Notes under the pieces: generated by a model | The model's input: only the letters and a program-made list of their open reading frames with translations | What the model was told of the DNA's origin: nothing | The model's database searches: none | Made by a program: the position numbers and the translations under genes | NCBI GenBank assembly: GCA_020636915.1 | Contig: JACJWV010000020.1 | Span: forward strand, 1-64,000 | Source of the DNA: Nocardioides sp. | Lineage (GTDB): Bacteria > Actinomycetota > Actinomycetes > Propionibacteriales > Nocardioidaceae | Reading direction: 5' to 3' | Length of the DNA stretch: 64,000 nucleotides | In this document: in pieces, positions 7,546 through 14,563 of the stretch | Position numbering within the stretch: position 1 is the first letter of the stretch | How the letters are laid out: every line of letters starts with the position of its first letter

Positions 7546-8336
7546 TGGCCGGCACGGAGTCGATCGTCGTCGACCACGCGACGAAGATGTTCACGCTGCG
7601 CTACCACCGGACGTTCAAGCAGATGACGGTGGCGGCCCTGCGACGCCAGGACATCAGCGACAGCTTCAAGGCCGTGGACGACGTGACGTTCACGGTCCAG
7701 CAGGGCGAGTCCATCGGCCTGATGGGGCTCAACGGTTCGGGCAAGAGCACCCTGCTCAAGCTCATCAACGGGGTGATGCGGCCCGACAGCGGCCGGGTGC
7801 TCACCCGGGGGCGGATCTCGGGCCTGATCGCCACCGGCGCCGGCTTCCACCCCCAGCTCACCGGTCGCGAGAACGTCTACCTCAACGCGGCCGTGCTGGG
7901 CATGGGCGAGGCCGAGACGCGCCGCAAGTTCGACGACATCGTGGAGTTCGCCGACATCGGCAAGTTCCTCGACTCGCCCGTCGGCCACTACTCCTCGGGC
8001 ATGTTCGCCCGACTCGGGTTCGCCGTCGCGATCCACGTCGACTCCGACATCTTCCTGGCCGACGAGGTGCTGGCCGTGGGGGACCGACCCTTCAAGCGCA
8101 AGTGCCTGGCCAAGATGCAGGAGATCCGCGACAGCGGCCGCACCCTCTTCTACGTCAGCCACGCGACGGCGTCGGTCCGCAAGATGTGCGACCGCGTGAT
8201 CGTTCTCGAGCACGGCAGGGTCGGCTTCGACGGCGACGTCGACGCCGGCATCAAGTACCTCCAGTACGACGGGTCCGACACCGAGGAGGAGCCGGACTCC
8301 GAGGAGCTGGACGAGGAGATGGGCGCCGATATCTGA
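7545..8336 (+). CDS. wzt: ABC exporter ATP-binding protein (Wzt/TagH-like)
   Basis: A 263-residue ATPase. Walker A is GLNGSGKST (61-69), the Wzt-type signature is YSSGMFARL (149-157), and Walker B is IFLADE (169-174), followed by the D-loop VLAVGD. The ATG overlaps the permease stop by one base. The protein ends about 25 residues after the nucleotide-binding fold in a very acidic tail rich in Glu and Asp. It lacks the C-terminal carbohydrate-binding domain of O-antigen-specific Wzt, so export is probably not coupled to a chain-end modification recognised by this subunit. It energises the adjacent permease to export the galactan-like polymer. Confidence 0.92.
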   Translation: MAGTESIVVDHATKMFTLRYHRTFKQMTVAALRRQDISDSFKAVDDVTFTVQQGESIGLMGLNGSGKSTLLKLINGVMRPDSGRVLTRGRISGLIATGAGFHPQLTGRENVYLNAAVLGMGEAETRRKFDDIVEFADIGKFLDSPVGHYSSGMFARLGFAVAIHVDSDIFLADEVLAVGDRPFKRKCLAKMQEIRDSGRTLFYVSHATASVRKMCDRVIVLEHGRVGFDGDVDAGIKYLQYDGSDTEEEPDSEELDEEMGADI

Positions 8337-8440
8337 GCTGCCCCGGCCCGAGCTCGCGAAGGCCGGGATCCAGCAGCCAGGTTGAGCAGCCGCGCGACCG
8401 AGGCACGAGGTCGCGACCGGCGTGTCGAAACCCGGTGGGA
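8334..8440 (-). repeat. REP-like intergenic repeat, copy A (inverted orientation)
   Basis: Directly after the exporter stop is a hairpin-forming segment (CCCGGCC at 8342-8348 pairing with GGCCGGG at 8361-8367). It is followed by CCAGGTTGAG (8377-8386) and then TCGAAACCC (8425-8433). The same modules occur in reverse order and on the other strand at 13575-13730 (TTTCGAGACG, then CTCAACCTGGCGCC, then hairpins). It may also terminate transcription of the exporter operon. The rest of the gap, 8441-8540, shows nothing further. Confidence 0.6.
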
Positions 8441-8524
8441 CGACCCATGGCCATGCGGCCGGGCATCCCGTCCTGCGGCCTCGCGTCCCGTCATCCCCGG
8501 GGCCGTCACCCCGGCCCGGTGGTC

Positions 8525-8660
8525 TAACTACACGTCTGAGATTCCTTGACAATTCTCCGGCTCACCGGCGTGTCGAGTGGAAATTACAGGTTTGTAGTTA
8601 CTCAGTTTCCCTTCCGCGACCTCTGTTGCGCGTGTGAAAGTTGCGTCTCGTGTGAACTTC
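8525..8660 (+). promoter_or_regulatory. Promoter and putative operator region of the secreted amidase
   Basis: This stretch is far less GC-rich than its surroundings. It contains a consensus -35 TTGACA (8546-8551). An 8-base inverted repeat (TAACTACA at 8525-8532 and TGTAGTTA near 8593-8600) brackets the likely promoter. Two copies of a GTGTGAA-type word (near 8633 and 8651) lie in the leader. A matching -10 is not obvious. The layout suggests regulated expression; the regulator is unknown. Confidence 0.4.
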
Positions 8661-8682
8661 CCCGCGCACATGGAGTACTCGG

Positions 8683-11571
8683 ATGCCCCCCAGCAAGACC
8701 CGCTTCGTCACCGCCTGTCAGCAGCTGCTGGCCCTCGGTGTGGTGCTGGCCGCCCTGACCCCGGCGGCCAGCGTGATCAGCCTCGACGTGGTCCGCGAGA
8801 CGCCCGGCGGCTCGGGCTCGGCGCCGACGCAGACCAGCCTCGCGGCGTACACCCGTGAGGCCTCGCGACCCGCCCGGGTGCCGACCGAGGTCGTGGACCC
8901 GACGGTCGACGAGTACGCGCTCACGGCGCCCTCCGGCCAGCCGGACGCCCGCCTGGACGTGGAGCGCGCGCCGCTGGCCCGCGGCAAGGCCGGTGTGTTG
9001 TCCGACCCGACGGTCACCAGCCTGCCTGAGCCGGTCGTGGGGTACGGCGCCGTCGGCGTCACCTGGGCGCCCGGCACCGATGTCCCCGAGGATGACATCA
9101 CCCTGCAGGTGCGCACCCGGACCGGCGAGGCGTGGTCGGGCTGGATGCCGATCGGCTACGACCGCGAGCACGGGCCCGACCCGGCCTCGGAGGAGGCCAG
9201 GCACGCCCGCCCCGGCACCGACGCCCTGCTCGTCGGGGACGTCGACCTCGTCCAGGTCAGGGCGACGACGACGGAGCGGTCGCTGCCCGCGGACCTCCGG
9301 CTCGCCGTGGTCGACCCCGGCCGGGCGGCGAGGTCGGCGATGGAGAAGCCTGCGCTGGACACGACGACCATGGACGGCACCCCGGGTGATGCGACGATGT
9401 CGGCCGGCGCGCCCGCCAGCCTGGCCACCGATCCCGGCGAGGGCACCGACGGGTCGGACCGGATCGACCTGCAGGCGGCCACGTTCACCCCGAAGCCGCA
9501 GATCTTCTCCCGTGCCCAGTGGGGCGCGGACGAGCGGATGCGTGAGAAGAGCTCGCTCCACTACGGCGAGGTGCACGCGGGCTTCGTCCACCACACCGTG
9601 AACGCGAACGACTACACCCGCGCGGAGGTGCCGGCCCTCCTGCGGAGCATCTACGCGTACCACACCCAGTCCCGCGGTTGGTCCGACATCGGCTACAACT
9701 ACCTCGTCGACCGGTTCGGCCGGATCTGGGAGGGCCGGTACGGCGGCATCGACCGGCCGGTCGTGGGCGCGCACACGCTGAACTACAACGACTGGTCGTT
9801 CGCGATGTCGGCCATCGGCAACTACGACATCAAGCAGCCGTCCCGGGCGATGGTCGAGGCGTACGGCGCGCTGTTCGCCTGGAAGCTCTCGCTGCACGGC
9901 GTGGACGCGTCCTCGACCAAGCAGTGGGTCGGCTCCCGCTACTTCGAGGCGATCAACGGCCACCGCGACGCCGCGTCGACCGCCTGCCCCGGTCGCTACC
10001 TCTACGCCAAGATCCCCGAGATCCGCCGGCTCGCCGCCGCGGCCCAGCGCGGCTGGTCGGGACGGCAGCTGGAGTCCAACCTGGCCGGGACGGCCTACCC
10101 CGACCTGGTGGTGCGCCGGGCCAGCGACGGCCAGGGCTTCGTCATCCCGACCGGCGGGCTGACCGGCTTCACCAAGGGCACGACCGCCGCCTCCGGGCTC
10201 GTCGCCGGGCAGCGGGTCGTCGTCACCCCGGACGTCACCGGGGACGACACCGGTGACCTGGTGGTGGTGTCGGACGACGGGACCGCGGAGATCCGCCCCG
10301 GGGACGGCCAGGGCGCCTTCGGCGCAGCGCTGCGGACGACGCGCGCGTTCGCCGGGCACGACCTGGTCACCGCGGTCGGCGACCTCGACGGCGACGGGCG
10401 CAACGACCTGGTCGCGCGGGTCACGTCGACCGGTCGGCTCGACACCTACCTCGGCCGCGGCCAGGGCCGGTTCAAGGTCGTGCACCAGGGTGCCGTCTGG
10501 GGCGACTACACCGGCCTGGTGGGTGCCGGTGACGCGGACGGCGACGGCCACGCAGACCTCCTCGGCCGGGCCGCCGACGGCACGATGTGGTTGCACCCCG
10601 GAGACGGCCGGGGCGGGTTCGGGTCGAAGAAGCAGGTGCCGGGCAGCTGGGGCAGGTACGTGACGATCACCGGCATCGGCGACTTCGACCAGGACGGCGA
10701 CAGCGACCTGTTCGCACGGTCGGCCGACGCCAGGACCGGTTCGGTCCTGCCGTCCGACGGGGACGGCACGTACGGCCACCCGCTGGGGTCGGTCTCGCGG
10801 ATCGCCAAGGTCGGGACGCTGATCGGTGCGGCCCAGCTGGCCGGCGACGGCAGCCCGGACCTCGTCGCCCGCAAGGGCGGCAACCTGCTCGTCTACCGCA
10901 ACAGCGGGACCACGGAGACCCGCGCACCGATCGCGACCGGGATGGACCTGTCGAAGTCCGACCTGGTGCTCAACGCGGGCGACTGGGACCGTGACGGGTT
11001 CGGTGACGTCATCAACCGCAACCGGGACACCGGTGCGCTGTTCCTGCGCCGCGGCGACGGCACGGGCCACTTCGCGGCCCCGGTCCGGATCGCCCAGGGC
11101 TTCAAGGGCGTCGCGCTGCTGGCGGCCGTCGGCGACATGACGGGCGACGGCTGGCCCGACCTGATGGGCCAGCCGAGCGGCGGCGACATCCGGATCTACC
11201 CCGGAGCCGGGCTGAAGGGGCTGAGCCCCAGCTACGTCGCCCACAGCCGCATCGTCGCGGGCCGGCAGGTGCCGGTCGGCCGGTGGGACGCCGACGGGGC
11301 GCCGGACTCGCTGTTCCGCAACGGCAACGGGCTCACCCTGTACCCCGGGAACGGCCCGGGCGGCCTGACCTCCGCGAAGTCGCTCCGGATCGATCTGGCG
11401 CCGTACGACTGGGTGATCGGGATCAGTGACGCACAGGGGGCCGGCCATCCCGACCTGGTCGTGCGGTCGCGGGCCACCGGCGACCTGTGGCTGCTACCGG
11501 GCACGCCGACCGGCTTCGGGGCCCGCCGGTACCTGGCCGGAGGGATGAAGGCCTATGACCTGGCCGGTTGA
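8683..11571 (+). CDS. Secreted PGRP-type N-acetylmuramoyl-L-alanine amidase with FG-GAP/VCBS repeat tail
   Basis: A 962-residue exported protein. Residues 1-30 are a signal peptide with a hydrophobic core (LLALGVVLAALTPAAS). Residues about 30-270 are low-complexity and not assigned. Residues about 272-460 are a peptidoglycan-recognition/amidase_2 domain: RAQWGAD opens it, VHHTVN (about 302) and GHRDA...CPG (about 427-437) carry the His, His and Cys zinc ligands, and GYNYLVDRFG lies between. From about 467 to the end is a beta-propeller-like run of FG-GAP repeats with calcium-loop motifs such as DLDGDGRNDL, DADGDGHADL, DFDQDGDSDL and DWDRDGFGDV. The amidase cuts the bond between muramic acid and the stem peptide; the tail probably binds glycan. 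The ATG at 8683 is preferred because an earlier ATG (8669) is in another frame. Confidence 0.88.
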   Translation: MPPSKTRFVTACQQLLALGVVLAALTPAASVISLDVVRETPGGSGSAPTQTSLAAYTREASRPARVPTEVVDPTVDEYALTAPSGQPDARLDVERAPLARGKAGVLSDPTVTSLPEPVVGYGAVGVTWAPGTDVPEDDITLQVRTRTGEAWSGWMPIGYDREHGPDPASEEARHARPGTDALLVGDVDLVQVRATTTERSLPADLRLAVVDPGRAARSAMEKPALDTTTMDGTPGDATMSAGAPASLATDPGEGTDGSDRIDLQAATFTPKPQIFSRAQWGADERMREKSSLHYGEVHAGFVHHTVNANDYTRAEVPALLRSIYAYHTQSRGWSDIGYNYLVDRFGRIWEGRYGGIDRPVVGAHTLNYNDWSFAMSAIGNYDIKQPSRAMVEAYGALFAWKLSLHGVDASSTKQWVGSRYFEAINGHRDAASTACPGRYLYAKIPEIRRLAAAAQRGWSGRQLESNLAGTAYPDLVVRRASDGQGFVIPTGGLTGFTKGTTAASGLVAGQRVVVTPDVTGDDTGDLVVVSDDGTAEIRPGDGQGAFGAALRTTRAFAGHDLVTAVGDLDGDGRNDLVARVTSTGRLDTYLGRGQGRFKVVHQGAVWGDYTGLVGAGDADGDGHADLLGRAADGTMWLHPGDGRGGFGSKKQVPGSWGRYVTITGIGDFDQDGDSDLFARSADARTGSVLPSDGDGTYGHPLGSVSRIAKVGTLIGAAQLAGDGSPDLVARKGGNLLVYRNSGTTETRAPIATGMDLSKSDLVLNAGDWDRDGFGDVINRNRDTGALFLRRGDGTGHFAAPVRIAQGFKGVALLAAVGDMTGDGWPDLMGQPSGGDIRIYPGAGLKGLSPSYVAHSRIVAGRQVPVGRWDADGAPDSLFRNGNGLTLYPGNGPGGLTSAKSLRIDLAPYDWVIGISDAQGAGHPDLVVRSRATGDLWLLPGTPTGFGARRYLAGGMKAYDLAG

Positions 11572-11610
11572 GCGTCCGGGCTGAGTGTCCGGGCTGAGTG
11601 TCCGGGCTGA
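11572..11610 (+). repeat. Three tandem 13-bp repeats in a convergent intergenic gap
   Basis: Starting immediately after the amidase stop there are three head-to-tail copies of a 13-base unit: GCGTCCGGGCTGA once, then GTGTCCGGGCTGA twice. A fourth partial unit (GTGACGG) follows. The gap (11572-11637) separates two genes that converge. No stem-loop terminator is apparent. Such arrays arise by replication slippage and may vary in copy number between strains. Confidence 0.85.
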
Positions 11611-11637
11611 GTGACGGACTGCCTGGTCGGGCTGCGC

Positions 11638-12360
11638 TCAAGGGAAGCGGGCCGTGACGCGCTCGGCGGTGGACACCGCATCGAGCCGTCCCGGTCCGGC
11701 GTGGACGACCAGGACCAGCGAGCCGCCGCGTGCGAGCGGCTCGGTGAAGGTGGCGAGTCCTGGTGGGGAAGCCGGGTTCGCCTCCGTGAGGAGGCGGCCG
11801 CCGTCGGTGAGGAGACTCCCGGCGGCGGCCGTCGTCCAGGTCTCGCCCTGGGTGGCGCCGCCGTACGACGCACCGGTCGCCGGGTCGTCCGCGGTCGGCG
11901 GGTCCCAGGGGGTGAAGGAGTCCGGCTGCGACCACACGTCGACGCCGACGTCGTGCACGTCCGGTGGCAGCGGCTCGGCGAAGCGGACCCCGAGGGGGAG
12001 CAGCGAGCAGGCCAGCACCGGGATGTCGGCGGCGTGCGCGGTCCAGCGCGCGAGGCCGTCCGGGCCGCAGACCACCGCGTCCGGCGCCTCCTCCGGTCCG
12101 ACGACGACCAGCCCCGCCGACCACGCTGCTCCGAGGAACACCGGCCCCAGCCAGTGCGGCGGCAGGTCCACGTGCAGCGACTGCCCGCGCTCGAGCCCGT
12201 GCTCCTCGACGAGGAGGGACGCGGTCTTGGCGACCCAGTTCGCGTAGGTCGTCACCGAGAGCTCGACGCGCTCCCCGGTCGCGTCGTCGTAGAAGGTCAC
12301 GAGCGGGCGGGAGGAGTCGGCACGCAGCTGGCGCGCCAGGACATCGGCGAAGACGGTCAC
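11638..12360 (-). CDS. TIGR03089 family protein (AMP-binding-like fragment)
   Basis: A 240-residue protein of the actinobacterial TIGR03089 family, which resembles the N-terminal part of AMP-forming acyl-adenylate enzymes. It has an opening VTVFADVLARQL, a conserved RPLVTFYDDATGERVELS strand and TYANWVAKTA near residues 40-50, as in adenylation domains, but lacks the complete ATP-binding P-loop and the C-terminal lid. The GTG at 12360 is preferred over an in-frame ATG at 12384 because family members begin close to the VFADVL segment and the earlier start would overlap the divergent guanylyltransferase gene. Its function is unknown. It sits next to GDP-mannose biosynthesis, as its relatives often do. 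Catalysis as an acyl-CoA ligase is unlikely given the missing domain. Confidence 0.75.
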   Translation of the reverse strand: MTVFADVLARQLRADSSRPLVTFYDDATGERVELSVTTYANWVAKTASLLVEEHGLERGQSLHVDLPPHWLGPVFLGAAWSAGLVVVGPEEAPDAVVCGPDGLARWTAHAADIPVLACSLLPLGVRFAEPLPPDVHDVGVDVWSQPDSFTPWDPPTADDPATGASYGGATQGETWTTAAAGSLLTDGGRLLTEANPASPPGLATFTEPLARGGSLVLVVHAGPGRLDAVSTAERVTARFP

Positions 12361-12365
12361 CTCAC

Positions 12366-12371
12366 TAGGCT
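12366..12371 (+). promoter_or_regulatory. Leaderless-type -10 box (TAGGCT) for mannose-1-phosphate guanylyltransferase
   Basis: TAGGCT ends exactly 6 bases before the ATG at 12378, so transcription would begin at or next to the start codon. No Shine-Dalgarno sequence is present between them. Confidence 0.6.
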
Positions 12372-12377
12372 GCCAGC

Positions 12378-13469
12378 ATGCCAAGCGACACCGGTCCGAT
12401 CGACCACTTCTGGGCCGTGATCCCCGCGGGCGGTGCCGGCACGCGGCTGTGGCCGCTGTCCCGCTCGTCGGTGCCCAAGTTCCTGCACGACCTGACCGGC
12501 ACCGGCCGGACCCTGCTGCAGGGCACCCTCGACCGGCTCGCGCCGCTGGCGGCCGAGCGGGTGGTGGTCGTCACCGGGCGTCCGCACCGCGGCGCGGTCA
12601 GTGACCAGCTGCCCGAGGTGGACGCGGACTGGGTGCTCGCCGAGCCCTCCCCGCGCGACTCGATGGCCGCGATCGGCCTGGCCGCCGCGCTCCTGGAGCG
12701 CCACGACCCCGACGCGGTGATGGGTTCCTTCGCCGCCGACCACGTGATCGCCGACCCGGACGTCTTCGCCGCGTCGGTGCGGGTCGCCGCGGAGGTCGCC
12801 CGCGACGACTGGCTGGTGACCCTCGGGATCGAGCCGGCGTTCCCGTCCTCCGCGTTCGGCTACATCCACCTCGGCGAGGAGCTCGCCGGTCACGGCGGCG
12901 CGACGTCGGTCCGCGAGTTCGTGGAGAAGCCGTCCGTGCGCACCGCTTCCGAGTACCTCGCAACGGGCCGCTACCGCTGGAACGCCGGCATGTTCATCGT
13001 CCGGCCGACGGTGCTGCTCGACCTGCTCGGACGCTGGCACCCGGAGTTCGCCGCCGACCTGCGGGCGATCGCCGCGGACCGGTCCCGGCTCGAGGAGCTC
13101 TGGCCCGGCCTGCCGAAGATCGCTCTCGACCACGCCGTCGCCGAGCCCGCGGCCGACGCGGGCCGGGTGGTGTGCGTGCCGTCGGCGTTCCGGTGGGAGG
13201 ACATCGGCGACTTCGACTCGCTCGCCTCCCTCGTCGGTGCCGACGCCGAGGGTGCCGCGGTGCTCGGGGACGCCAGCCTGGTCCGGACCGTCGACAGCAC
13301 CGGCCTCGTGGTCCCCGCCGCCGGCCGGGTGGTCGCGGTCGTCGGCCTCGACGACGTGGTCGTGATCGACACCCCCGACGCCCTGCTCGTCACCACCCGC
13401 GCGCGTGCCCAGGACGTGAAGCAGGTCGTCGCCGAGCTCAAGGAGTCGGGGCGGTCGGAGCTGACCTGA
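12378..13469 (+). CDS. manC: Mannose-1-phosphate guanylyltransferase
   Basis: A 363-residue enzyme making GDP-mannose from mannose-1-phosphate and GTP. IPAGGAGTRLWPLSR (15-29) is the nucleotide-binding loop and SVPKFL (31-36) carries the catalytic Lys. FVEKPS (about 177-182) and RWNAGMFIVR (about 196-205) are diagnostic of the GMP family. It lacks the C-terminal phosphomannose isomerase domain of bifunctional ManC. The phosphomannomutase partner is at 22378-23751 in the same conserved block. GDP-mannose feeds lipoarabinomannan-like glycolipids and protein mannosylation in actinobacteria. The start is supported by the -10 box 6 bases upstream. Naming as manC or manB varies between actinobacterial genomes. 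Confidence 0.93.
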   Translation: MPSDTGPIDHFWAVIPAGGAGTRLWPLSRSSVPKFLHDLTGTGRTLLQGTLDRLAPLAAERVVVVTGRPHRGAVSDQLPEVDADWVLAEPSPRDSMAAIGLAAALLERHDPDAVMGSFAADHVIADPDVFAASVRVAAEVARDDWLVTLGIEPAFPSSAFGYIHLGEELAGHGGATSVREFVEKPSVRTASEYLATGRYRWNAGMFIVRPTVLLDLLGRWHPEFAADLRAIAADRSRLEELWPGLPKIALDHAVAEPAADAGRVVCVPSAFRWEDIGDFDSLASLVGADAEGAAVLGDASLVRTVDSTGLVVPAAGRVVAVVGLDDVVVIDTPDALLVTTRARAQDVKQVVAELKESGRSELT

Positions 13470-13559
13470 CGCGCCGGGGACGCCGAGCCGGCGCGTCTTG
13501 CCCGCTGAGGAGGGTCGAGTCGGCGCGTCTTGCTCAGTGCCTCACGTCTGGGGTGCTGT

Positions 13560-13731
13560 CGTTCGCGTTCCCGACTGGGTTTCGAGACGCGTCGCACGTC
13601 CCTCGCTGCGCTCGGTCCGTGCCGACGCTCCTCAACCTGGCGCCGGGATCTCGCCCGAGCAAGCTCGGGCGAGCGGCGCTCACCTCAACCTGGCGCCTGG
13701 TCTTCTCCCGGGCAAGCCCGGGAGAAGGGCG
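13560..13731 (+). repeat. REP-like repeat, copies B1 and B2, with two CAAG-loop hairpins
   Basis: After the guanylyltransferase gene comes TTTCGAGACG, then a segment ending CTCAACCTGGCGCC (13631-13644). Next is a perfect hairpin with arms CTCGCCCGAG and CTCGGGCGAG around the loop CAAG (13650-13673), then GCGCTCAC. A second CTCAACCTGGCGCC (13684-13697) is followed by a second perfect hairpin with arms CTTCTCCCGGG and CCCGGGAGAAG, again with loop CAAG (13702-13727), then GCGCTCAC. The stems differ but stay fully paired, and the loops and flanks are identical. The second hairpin also lies 5 bases beyond the stop of the leftward DUF3105 gene and may terminate it. The rest of the 263-base gap (13470-13559) shows nothing. 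Confidence 0.75.
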
Positions 13732-13732
13732 C

Positions 13733-14500
13733 TCACATCGCGGCGGGCTCGGGCGTGTCCGAGAAGGGGTACTCCTGCATGAAGGTCTGCAGGGCCGCTC
13801 CACTCGGAGCGGAGCAGTACTGGAAGACGCCGACCTGCTTGGTCGCGTCGGACTCCCCGTTGCCGCCGGCCGACCAGTGCGTGAAGGCGATGTGCTGGCC
13901 GTCGGGGAACTTCTTGCCGTTCTCGTCGCCGGAGGTCCACGGCGCCGCAATGAACTTGTCGCGGAAGTTGTCGCCGGTGGCGTCGAACTTGTCGGCGATC
14001 GCCTGGACCTGGTCCATGGCCTCGGAGTCGTCCGCGATCGTGGAGTCGTACCAGAGGATCGTGTAGCCGTGCTCGAGGTTGTGCACCAGCGCCTCGAGGT
14101 CGGGGCGGTCGTCGGCGGTGTAGAACTTCTTCGCGAACGGCGCCGGCGCGACACCGGCCTGGTTCCAGTGGGGCCCGTACGCCGGCGGTGCGGTCGTGTA
14201 GTCGACCGGGGTCCCGACCGGGACGTGGTTCTGGTTGCCGTCGGCCTTCTTGGTGACGATCTTCTCGCACGAGGACGCCGGTGCGCCGATGTCGGCGAGC
14301 GCGACGTCGTTGTACTTCGCCTTCTCGTGCTTGTCCTTGAGGATCGTGTAGACCGGGTAGGCGATGATCGCCACGGCGATCGCGACGCACACCACGATGA
14401 TCACCGAGTTGCGTCGGCGGTCCGCGCCGCGCTGCTTCTTGCGCATCTCATCGATGACCGCCTGGCGGCTGGACTTGGCGGGCTTGGTGGACTTGGCCAC
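13733..14500 (-). CDS. DUF3105 membrane-anchored protein
   Basis: A 255-residue protein of the actinobacterial DUF3105 family, of unknown function. A basic N-terminus (KSTKPAKSSRQ, KKQRGADRRR) is followed by one membrane helix at about residues 32-52 (VIIVVCVAIAVAIIAYPVY), giving a type II anchor with the domain outside. The extracellular domain carries the family motifs PPAYGPHW (about 125-132), LEALVHNLEHGY (about 155-166) and HIAFTHWS. The conserved His residues could bind a metal, which is speculation. The GTG at 14500 follows AGAGGGAAG, a good ribosome-binding site. It is transcribed leftward, separately from cofE, with its own -10 at 14558-14563. Confidence 0.85.
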   Translation of the reverse strand: MAKSTKPAKSSRQAVIDEMRKKQRGADRRRNSVIIVVCVAIAVAIIAYPVYTILKDKHEKAKYNDVALADIGAPASSCEKIVTKKADGNQNHVPVGTPVDYTTAPPAYGPHWNQAGVAPAPFAKKFYTADDRPDLEALVHNLEHGYTILWYDSTIADDSEAMDQVQAIADKFDATGDNFRDKFIAAPWTSGDENGKKFPDGQHIAFTHWSAGGNGESDATKQVGVFQYCSAPSGAALQTFMQEYPFSDTPEPAAM

Positions 14501-14557
14501 GACGCGACTTCCCTCTGGTGCTGGCCGGGTGGGGCCTCGGCTGGACGACGACGGCAG

Positions 14558-14563
14558 AGTCTA
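14558..14563 (-). promoter_or_regulatory. Predicted -10 box (TAGACT) for the DUF3105 gene
   Basis: Read leftward, TAGACT matches TANNNT and lies 57 bases before the GTG at 14500. It overlaps the last codon and stop of cofE (which ends at 14561), so the promoter region lies in the cofE 3' end. Confidence 0.45.

Noticed and set aside
8669..8671. ATG at 8669 as the amidase start
   Set aside because: It is in a different reading frame from the signal peptide and amidase domain; the ATG at 8683 opens the correct frame.
8602..11448. A very long open frame on the minus strand across the amidase gene (over 900 codons)
   Set aside because: High GC keeps stop codons rare in antisense frames. The product is Arg/Val/Gly/Asp-rich with no domains, while the plus strand encodes a clear signal peptide, PGRP domain and calcium-loop repeats.
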